DNA of 5,378 nt. It comes from Planctomycetaceae bacterium. GTDB lineage: Bacteria; Planctomycetota; Planctomycetia; Pirellulales; JAEUIK01. Shown in pieces: positions 1 through 4,269 of this stretch. The number at the start of each line of letters is the position of its first letter. Position 1 is the first letter of the stretch. Made by a program: the position numbers and the translations under genes. The notes beneath the pieces were generated by a model that was given only the letters and a program-made list of their open reading frames with translations, was not told where the DNA came from and searched no databases. The stretch covers positions 1 through 5,378 of the forward strand of contig JAEUIK010000292.1 of NCBI GenBank assembly GCA_016793185.1, written 5' to 3'.

Positions 1-456
1 CCGGGCTGAGCGAAGCGCCAATGACGAACACGACTCCAACGATACCACGAGGGGATCTAGTCCCGCCGCCAGTCGCCAGCTCGATCGACACCAAGGGGCG
101 TCAAATCGGCTGGACGAAGGCCTGGTTTGTAACATTTACGCGCCGACCGACGCGCGGGGAGCCGCGAGCTAGCATGGTAGCACCCATTGCTAAATCTTTT
201 GTCCCAAGGGTTTAGAGGCAAATCCCCCGACCCGAGCACCGATCCGGTTCGGGATTGGCACGCCGGCTGCTTTAGAGAGTCGTCCATCGGAGCGGCTGGG
301 GCCTCCCGCGGCTCTAGCACTCCGGGTAGCGCACCGCTCCTTTGCAGGGAGCCTTCCGGACAGTCAGCACAGTTGTCGGACCGTGAATCTTAGCAGCTTG
401 TCGCACTTGCCTGCGACGCACGCCCACTTCGGGCAGTAGCCGGTTTTTCACGGTTG
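1..456. other. Left intergenic stretch without a convincing gene
   Basis: I see no gene in these bases. The open frames here are short. Their translations mix Arg, Pro, Ser and Gly without domain character and lack a matched start and ribosome site. What can be seen is secondary structure: an imperfect dyad at 170-192 (TAGCATGG against CCATTGCTA with one bulged base), a hairpin at 355-380 (TCCG-ACA against TGTCGGA with one bulged G), a perfect 6-bp hairpin at 400-417 (GTCGCA/TGCGAC) and a small GCCC/GGGC hairpin at 422-434. The right part could be an untranslated RNA, since a terminator follows directly. It could equally be the 3' end of a transcript whose gene lies left of the window. Confidence 0.6.
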
Positions 457-505
457 AAGGGCTCGTTTGGCCTGCACCCAGCAAGCCTGACGAGCCCTTT
501 TTTTA
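355..505 (+). ncRNA. Possible small structured RNA ending at a terminator
   Basis: This is a tentative call. A series of hairpins (355-380, 400-417, 422-434) leads straight into a strong intrinsic terminator (457-504), with no reading frame worth the name in between. A terminator not preceded by a protein gene is what an independent small RNA or a long 3' untranslated region would look like. I could not match the sequence to tmRNA, RNase P RNA, 6S RNA or SRP RNA. No good promoter is visible at the 5' side; the best is a weak TTGCTA/TTTAGA pair at 187-216, so the 5' end is arbitrary. The alternative is the tail of an mRNA from outside the window. Confidence 0.22.
457..504 (+). terminator. Rho-independent terminator
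   Basis: A perfect 10-bp stem pairs AAGGGCTCGT (457-466) with ACGAGCCCTT (490-499) across a 23-nt loop. An uninterrupted run of seven T follows at 498-504, partly inside the stem end. This is the classic intrinsic terminator layout for rightward transcription. The loop is longer than usual. No coding gene ends just upstream, so what it terminates is unknown. It separates the left stretch from the promoter at 549-578. Confidence 0.8.
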
Positions 506-508
506 TCC

Positions 509-526
509 GCGCGGGCCAGCCCGCGC
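509..526. repeat. GC-rich perfect hairpin behind the terminator
   Basis: GCGCGGG (509-515) pairs perfectly with CCCGCGC (520-526) around a CCAG tetraloop. It starts five bases after the T tract of the terminator and has no T tract of its own on the + strand. It may be a back-up stop for read-through transcripts, a protein-binding dyad upstream of the promoter at 549, or simply a product of high GC content. Confidence 0.45.
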
Positions 527-548
527 CGCCACGCGCCGGTCGCGCAGC

Positions 549-578
549 TTGAGGGCCGGAAAAAGCGTTTGCTATACT
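549..578 (+). promoter_or_regulatory. Sigma-70-type promoter with extended -10
   Basis: TTGAGG (549-554, four of six to TTGACA) is followed after 18 bp by TATACT (573-578, five of six to TATAAT). A TG at 570-571 makes an extended -10 element. Transcription would start near 585. It sits about 45 bp past the terminator and reads toward the winged-helix gene, the only gene on this strand downstream. The leader would be about 150 nt to the GTG at 737 or about 287 nt to the ATG at 872. Confidence 0.6.
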
Positions 579-857
579 TTGGCGCGTATCCGGCAGGATG
601 GGTCGACCCGGTGGTCGGGGTTGCGGTATTTGCCCGAACCGCACTCCTGGGTTGACGATCGCGGTTGCCCGGCGAGCACCGCTGCGGATGCAGGTCGCAT
701 AGCATTCGATTTTCCGCGAACCCGAGGTGAGCAAGCGTGAATCGCCGTCCCGCGAAACCGTCGCCGAAGAAAACCCCTCCGCCGCGGCCGGCAGGCAAGT
801 CGAAGTCCCGCGCTGCCGCCAAGACAAATCGTCGTATCCGTTCCGAACCTGAACTGC

Positions 858-863
858 AGGAGG
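858..863 (+). promoter_or_regulatory. Ribosome binding site deciding the winged-helix start
   Basis: AGGAGG, a full match to the anti-Shine-Dalgarno core, lies 8 nt before the ATG at 872. A competing site, GAGGTGA (724-730), lies 6 nt before an in-frame GTG at 737. The ATG site is the stronger of the two, and the recognisable domain starts shortly after it. Confidence 0.6.
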
Positions 864-871
864 CACTCCCC

Positions 872-1105
872 ATGGCCGCCGCGACAACGTTTCAGGCATC
901 CTCGGTCATCGACCAGATTGGCGAAGCCGCCGGTGCCGTCTGGCACCATCTCGACCAACACGGCGCCGTCAGCCTGACCAAGCTCGTCAAGGAGCTCGAT
1001 CTGCCGCGGGACCTCGTCATGCAATCCATCGGCTGGCTGGGCCGCGAAGACAAGGTCTGGATCGAGGACGAAGGTCGCACGCGCGTCGTGCGCTTGCGGG
1101 ATTAG
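872..1105 (+). CDS. Small winged helix-turn-helix protein (DUF2582 type)
   Basis: The predicted protein has 77 residues and is probably a small cytoplasmic DNA-binding protein; its target is unknown. Residues 13-75 fit the winged-helix family PF10771/DUF2582: a first helix with IGEAAGAVWHHLD (16-28), a second element with SLTKLVKEL (34-42), a recognition-type helix LPRDLVMQSIGWLGRE (44-59), and a beta wing DKVWIEDEGRTRVVRL (60-75). This family is normally about 70-80 residues, which fits this start. I chose ATG 872 because AGGAGG lies 8 nt upstream. Also, the stretch 737-871 has nearly flat GC at the three codon positions (about 67, 64 and 64%), while the third position is about 82% GC after 872. 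An in-frame GTG at 737 with its own GAGG site would add 45 residues rich in Lys, Arg and Pro (122 residues total) and cannot be excluded. The gene is monocistronic and converges on the DUF456 gene. Confidence 0.8.
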   Translation: MAAATTFQASSVIDQIGEAAGAVWHHLDQHGAVSLTKLVKELDLPRDLVMQSIGWLGREDKVWIEDEGRTRVVRLRD

Positions 1106-1135
1106 CGAGCTGCGCTCGCAGGCTGCTTCCAGCAG
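1105..1135. terminator. Pair of hairpins between convergent genes
   Basis: Two perfect small dyads follow the winged-helix stop: GCGAGC/GCTCGC with a 3-nt loop (1105-1119, sharing the last base of the stop codon) and CTGCT/AGCAG with a 3-nt loop (1123-1135). They lie in the 68-bp gap between two genes that read toward each other, where a shared bidirectional terminator would be expected. Neither has a T tract, so intrinsic termination is not shown. They may act with Rho or only shield mRNA 3' ends. Confidence 0.35.
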
Positions 1136-1173
1136 TGGCGATCGGTCACTCCGATTGCCGGAACCGGTTGGCG

Positions 1174-1725
1174 CTACTTCACCAGCAGGGCGACCAGCGT
1201 CGTGGCGACCATCGCCGAGCTGATGACGATCTTGCCGAGCGTTCCGAAGAGTCGTCCCCAGAACGCCGCTTGACCCACTTGCCAACTCGTGCGCGAGTCG
1301 CGCCCTTTCCAGATTTCGCCCAGGACGGCTCCCAACATGGCGCCGACCGCGGCGAACAGGATGGCCGCGACGACCGAGCCGATGACGGGAATCGGCAGTC
1401 CGACCATCGCGCCGACCAGGCTCCCAGCGATCGAGCCGGCGATGGCCAGCAACATCCCGCGCCGGCTGCCTCCCTGACGCGATGCCCCGACCGCCCCGGC
1501 GGCGCTTTCGACAATCTCGCCGAGGACGGCTAGTCCCAGCAGGAGCGCCACGATGGTCCAACTCAGATCGAAGCGCGAGTCGGGAGGAACGACCAGCGCA
1601 AACAGCGTCGCGGCGCCGACGACCAGCCAATTGCCCGGCAGGTTCAACAGGGTCAACACCCAGCCGGCTAGCAATGCGACCACGAGCACTAGTGCCGCGG
1701 CGACGATCAGGATTTGTTCCACCAT
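1174..1725 (-). CDS. DUF456 family integral membrane protein
   Basis: The predicted protein has 183 residues and no known biochemical function. Features of the DUF456 family (PF04306) are visible: LPGNWL (29-34), GEIVESAAGAVGAS (69-82) followed by GGSRRG (85-90), and a glycine-rich stretch with GLPIPVIGS (109-117) and GAMLGAVLGE (128-137). Hydrophobic segments lie at about 5-28, 32-47, 54-72, 90-110, 113-136 and 160-182. Small residues spaced as in GxxxG suggest tightly packed helices in the inner membrane. The length is normal for the family and both ends are intact. The start is ATG at 1725, with only a distant GAGG-like site about 14 nt upstream. A TAGAAT box at 1732-1737 on the same strand lies so close that a leaderless mRNA is possible. 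The gene is divergent from the NfeD-flotillin operon and convergent with the winged-helix gene. Confidence 0.88.
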   Translation of the reverse strand: MVEQILIVAAALVLVVALLAGWVLTLLNLPGNWLVVGAATLFALVVPPDSRFDLSWTIVALLLGLAVLGEIVESAAGAVGASRQGGSRRGMLLAIAGSIAGSLVGAMVGLPIPVIGSVVAAILFAAVGAMLGAVLGEIWKGRDSRTSWQVGQAAFWGRLFGTLGKIVISSAMVATTLVALLVK

Positions 1726-1731
1726 GCGCTG

Positions 1732-1737
1732 ATTCTA
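1732..1737 (-). promoter_or_regulatory. Possible -10 box of the DUF456 gene
   Basis: Read on the - strand this is TAGAAT, five of six to TATAAT. It lies 6 bp before the ATG at 1725, so transcription would begin at or next to the start codon. The region 17 bp further upstream reads GGGGGA and is not a -35 match, so this is weak as a standard promoter. Confidence 0.3.
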
Positions 1738-1757
1738 TCCCTCGGTGTGCGCGTTCC

Positions 1758-1783
1758 CCCGCGGAGGGGGCGAGGTCCGCGGG
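1758..1783. repeat. Perfect 8-bp inverted repeat in divergent region
   Basis: CCCGCGGA (1758-1765) is repeated in inverse orientation as TCCGCGGG (1776-1783) with a 10-bp spacer, 18 bp centre to centre, close to two helical turns. It overlaps an alternative hairpin CCCCC/GGGGG (1756-1770). It lies 32 bp upstream of the DUF456 start codon, where an operator for that gene would be expected. The low-complexity GC sequence makes chance a real alternative. Confidence 0.4.
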
Positions 1784-1840
1784 CGATGTCGTAGGGTTGC
1801 GAGGCCTAACGGAGCAACTTCAATTCGGAGCGCTGGTTGC

Positions 1841-1870
1841 GCCTTTTCCGGTTGTTCGCTGCCGTTTCCG
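1841..1870 (+). repeat. Direct repeat with 20-bp period upstream of TTGACA
   Basis: GCCTTTTCCG (1841-1850) is repeated as GCCGTTTCCG (1861-1870), nine of ten bases alike, at a spacing of exactly 20 bp. The second copy ends 5 bp before a TTGACA box at 1876. Two similar sites about two helical turns apart next to a -35 box is the usual arrangement for an activator, but only two short copies are present. Confidence 0.35.
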
Positions 1871-1875
1871 AATAT

Positions 1876-1906
1876 TTGACAACGTCGGTGCGCGTGAGGG
1901 AAGATT
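1876..1906 (+). promoter_or_regulatory. Possible promoter of the NfeD-flotillin operon
   Basis: TTGACA at 1876-1881 is a perfect -35 hexamer. The -10 position is poor: the best candidates are GAAGAT (1900-1905, spacer 18) or AAGATT (1901-1906, spacer 19). A small hairpin CTTCCGA/TCGGAGG (1913-1919 with 1931-1937) would lie in the leader. A good -35 with a poor -10 suggests a weak or activated promoter, or a chance hexamer. Confidence 0.33.
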
Positions 1907-1993
1907 CAGGCGCTTCCGACGAATCATCTTTCGGAGGACCGGCACACCCAGCGTGCGGTCCGCATCTCGAATCCTACAGGGGGCTCGCCCGCC

Positions 1994-2623
1994 ATGACGC
2001 TCGTCTACGGCACCTTCGCGGTCTTGGGCGGAACGGTCATGATCTGTCAGTTCGTCATGACCGTCATCGGACTGTCGCACGTCGACGCCGATTTTGGCGG
2101 CGACGATCCGCACGTCGGCCACGGCCCCGACGCCGGCCACGAGAACGACGGCCACGCGGACGCTGCAGCCCGGGCCCATGATTCGACCTGGATCTTCAGC
2201 ATTATCACGTTCCGGACCCTCGTGGCGGCGGCCACTTTCTTCGGGCTGGCGGGGCTCGCCTCGCAATCGGCCGATTTCGCCCCCGGCCGCGCCTTTGTCG
2301 TCGCCCTGGCCGCGGGCGGGGCCGCGATGTACGGCGTCCACCAACTGATGCAGTTGCTCTATAAGCTCCGCAGCGATGGTACCGCTCGTATCGAACGCGC
2401 CATCGGGCGGACCGGCACGGTCTATTTGCGGATTCCCCCCAGCGGCAGCGGCGTGGGCAAGGTGACCGTCCACCTCCGCGATCGGACCGTCGAGTACCTC
2501 GCGGTCACACCCGAGGGCGCGCTCCCCACGGGAGCTAAGATTGTCGTAACTCGGGTCGTCAGCTCCGATACGGTCGAGGTTGAGCCCGTTCCCGCCGAAG
2601 TCAAGGAAACCAGCCATGCTTAA
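1994..2623 (+). CDS. NfeD-like membrane protein, flotillin partner
   Basis: The predicted protein has 209 residues. It has a first membrane helix at about 4-27, a loop rich in His and Asp (28-64, six His at 29, 40, 43, 49, 54 and 62), and two further membrane helices at about 67-88 and 99-122. The C-terminal part, about 137-197, starts with IGRTGTVYLRIPP and runs through KVTVHLRDRTVEYLAV and PTGAKIVVTRVVSSDTVEVEP; this fits the beta-rich OB-fold domain of NfeD proteins (PF01957). There is no N-terminal ClpP-like protease part, so it is the short NfeD form. Such proteins (YuaF in Bacillus, YqiJ in E. coli) are encoded beside flotillins and are thought to work with them in the membrane. ATG 1994 is preceded by AGGGGG (1978-1983) at 10 nt. 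The last 8 nt overlap the flotillin start, so translation is probably coupled. Confidence 0.87.
   Translation: MTLVYGTFAVLGGTVMICQFVMTVIGLSHVDADFGGDDPHVGHGPDAGHENDGHADAAARAHDSTWIFSIITFRTLVAAATFFGLAGLASQSADFAPGRAFVVALAAGGAAMYGVHQLMQLLYKLRSDGTARIERAIGRTGTVYLRIPPSGSGVGKVTVHLRDRTVEYLAVTPEGALPTGAKIVVTRVVSSDTVEVEPVPAEVKETSHA
2603..2607 (+). promoter_or_regulatory. Ribosome binding site deciding the flotillin start
   Basis: AAGGA lies 8 nt before ATG 2616, inside the end of the NfeD gene. It favours this start over an in-frame TTG at 2580, which would add 12 residues (SPFPPKSRKPA after Met) ahead of the hydrophobic N-terminus and has no comparable spacing. Confidence 0.65.
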
Positions 2624-4247
2624 CGTTCTGTTGGCCCAGGTGGATGCGGCGAACAAGTTGCCGATCCCGATGTCGCTAATCTGGCTGGCGCTCATCGCCT
2701 TCGCGGTGATGATCTCGTTCTTCAGCTTCTACGCGCTGATCACCAGCCGCTACAAGCGTTGCCCGTCGAACCGGGTGCTGGTCATCTATGGAAAGACCAG
2801 CGGCGGAGTCGCCTCGCGCTGCGTCCACGGCGGCGCCTCGTTTGTCTGGCCGCTCATCCAGGATTGCGCCTGGCTCAGCCTGGAACCGATGCAGATCGAA
2901 ATTCCGCTCCGCGGCGCACTGTCGATCGAAAACATCCGCGTCAATGTGCCGAGCGTCTTCACCGTCGCCATTGGCACCAGTCCCGACGTCATGCAGAACG
3001 CGGCGATCCGCCTGCTGGGGCTCGACTCGGAGGAGATCAAACAGCAGGCGGCCGACATCATCTTCGGCCAGCTCCGCCAGGTGATCGCCTCGATGAAGAT
3101 CGAGGACATCAACCGCGACCGCGATAAGTTTCTCGAAAACATTCTGCAGTCGCTCGAACCGGAGCTGAAGAAGATCGGCCTGGTGCTGATCAACGTCAAC
3201 ATCACCGACATTACCGACGCCTCGGGCTATATCGAGGCGATCGGCCAGAAGGCCGCGTCGCAGGCGATCCAGCAGGCCCGCGGCGACGTCGCCGACCAGG
3301 AACGGATGGGCGAGATTCGGGTCGCCGAGGCCGACCGCGAAAAGTCGGTCTCGGTCGCGGTGGCCAACAAGGAGCGCGAAATCGGCACCCGCGACGCCAT
3401 GCGCGAGCAAGCCGTCCGGATCGCCGAGATGGAGAAAGCGCAATCCATCGGCGAACGTACGGCGGCCTTCGAGCGCGATGCGCAGGTGAAGGACGCCGAG
3501 CGCACGATGCGCGTCAAGCTGGCCGAAGCCAACGCCCAGGCGATCGCCGGCGAAAACGAGGCCCAGGCGGCCGTCGTTCGCTCGCAGGCTGAATTGCAGG
3601 TCAAGCAGGCCGAGGCCTACCAGTTGGGCGAGACGCGCAAGCGCGAGGCCGAAGCGGCCGTGCTCGAAGCCCAGAACCGCGCCATGGCGCGCGCCGCGTT
3701 GGCCGACGCTGAACGCATCGAGGCCGAGGGTCGCGCCGAGTTGGAATCCAAAGCCAAGGCCGAAAAGGCCAAGATCGTCGTCGACGCCGAAGCGGTCGCC
3801 GAACGCCGCCGCATCGAAGCCGAGGGTGAAGCCCAGGCGATTTACGCCAAGCTCGAAGCCGAGGCGCGCGGGCAGTACGAGATCCTCGCCAAGAAGGGTG
3901 AAGGTCTCAAGACGATCATCGAGGCATGCGGCGGCTCGCAGCAGGCCTTCCAGATGCTCATGCTCGAGCACCTCGACAACCTGGCCGCGTCGTCGGCCCA
4001 GGCCATTTCGAAGATCAAGTTCGACAAGGTCGTCGTCTGGGAGAACGGCGGTCAGAACGGCACCACGAGCACTGCCAACTTCCTGCACAATCTCTCGCGC
4101 ACGCTCCCCCCCATGATGAACGTGCTCAAGGATATCGGGGGCGTCGAGCTTCCCGAGTCGCTGGTCAAGCTGACGGGCGAGGCGGCCGCGAATGGCGCGC
4201 CCGCCGCGGTGGGCGCGGGAAGCGACCGCTTGCCGCCGACCGGCTAG
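2616..4247 (+). CDS. Flotillin family protein (SPFH domain)
   Basis: The predicted protein has 543 residues. A membrane segment lies at about 20-42 (IWLALIAFAVMISFFSFYAL) followed by basic RYKR (45-48). The SPFH/band 7 domain runs from about 50 to 215, with VLVIYGK (54-60), HGGASFVWPLIQ (71-82) and KIGLVLINVNITDIT. Residues about 215-432 are a long charged Ala/Glu/Arg/Lys coiled coil with many AEA and EAE elements, as in all flotillins. The C-terminal part has QMLMLEHLDNLA, KIKFDKVVVWENG and NFLHNLSRTLPPMMNVLKDIGGVELPESL, typical of the flotillin C-terminus, which is needed for oligomers. Length and NfeD neighbour resemble Bacillus FloT (YuaG) and E. coli YqiK rather than the shorter FloA. 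The expected role is a membrane scaffold that gathers proteins in microdomains and influences fluidity; this is known of the family, not shown here. ATG 2616 overlaps the NfeD stop by 8 nt. Confidence 0.95.
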   Translation: MLNVLLAQVDAANKLPIPMSLIWLALIAFAVMISFFSFYALITSRYKRCPSNRVLVIYGKTSGGVASRCVHGGASFVWPLIQDCAWLSLEPMQIEIPLRGALSIENIRVNVPSVFTVAIGTSPDVMQNAAIRLLGLDSEEIKQQAADIIFGQLRQVIASMKIEDINRDRDKFLENILQSLEPELKKIGLVLINVNITDITDASGYIEAIGQKAASQAIQQARGDVADQERMGEIRVAEADREKSVSVAVANKEREIGTRDAMREQAVRIAEMEKAQSIGERTAAFERDAQVKDAERTMRVKLAEANAQAIAGENEAQAAVVRSQAELQVKQAEAYQLGETRKREAEAAVLEAQNRAMARAALADAERIEAEGRAELESKAKAEKAKIVVDAEAVAERRRIEAEGEAQAIYAKLEAEARGQYEILAKKGEGLKTIIEACGGSQQAFQMLMLEHLDNLAASSAQAISKIKFDKVVVWENGGQNGTTSTANFLHNLSRTLPPMMNVLKDIGGVELPESLVKLTGEAAANGAPAAVGAGSDRLPPTG

Positions 4248-4256
4248 ACTGCGGCG

Positions 4257-4269
4257 AGCGCTTCGCGCT
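4257..4269. terminator. Hairpin between convergent flotillin and CHAT genes
   Basis: AGCGC (4257-4261) pairs perfectly with GCGCT (4265-4269) around a TTC loop. It fills most of the 20-bp gap between the two stop codons and enters the CHAT stop codon. It is symmetric and could serve both transcripts, but no T tract follows on either strand, so termination is only suggested by position. Confidence 0.3.

Noticed and set aside
244..262. GGTTCGGGATT resembling a tRNA T arm
   Set aside because: The loop lacks the TTCRA pattern, and there is no matching acceptor, D arm or anticodon arm around it.
330..380. SRP RNA-like TCCGGAAGG on the - strand (352-360)
   Set aside because: The nine bases match part of the conserved SRP apical region, but the following AAGCAGC and the paired opposite strand motif are absent.
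652..680. TTGACG at 652-657 as a second promoter for the winged-helix gene
   Set aside because: There is no -10 like sequence 16-19 bp downstream; that stretch is GC-rich.
572..1630. A 352-codon open frame on the - strand over the winged-helix and DUF456 genes
   Set aside because: It overlaps two recognisable proteins in other frames, is very Arg-rich and has no domain character; it is a high-GC shadow frame.
2580..2615. TTG at 2580 as an earlier flotillin start
   Set aside because: ATG 2616 has AAGGA at 8 nt and the normal NfeD/flotillin overlap. The extra 12 residues are polar and proline-rich and are not expected ahead of the membrane segment.
1820..2695. A 291-codon open frame on the - strand over the NfeD gene
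   Set aside because: It is antisense to a recognisable NfeD protein, spans the operon promoter region and the flotillin start, and shows no family motif.
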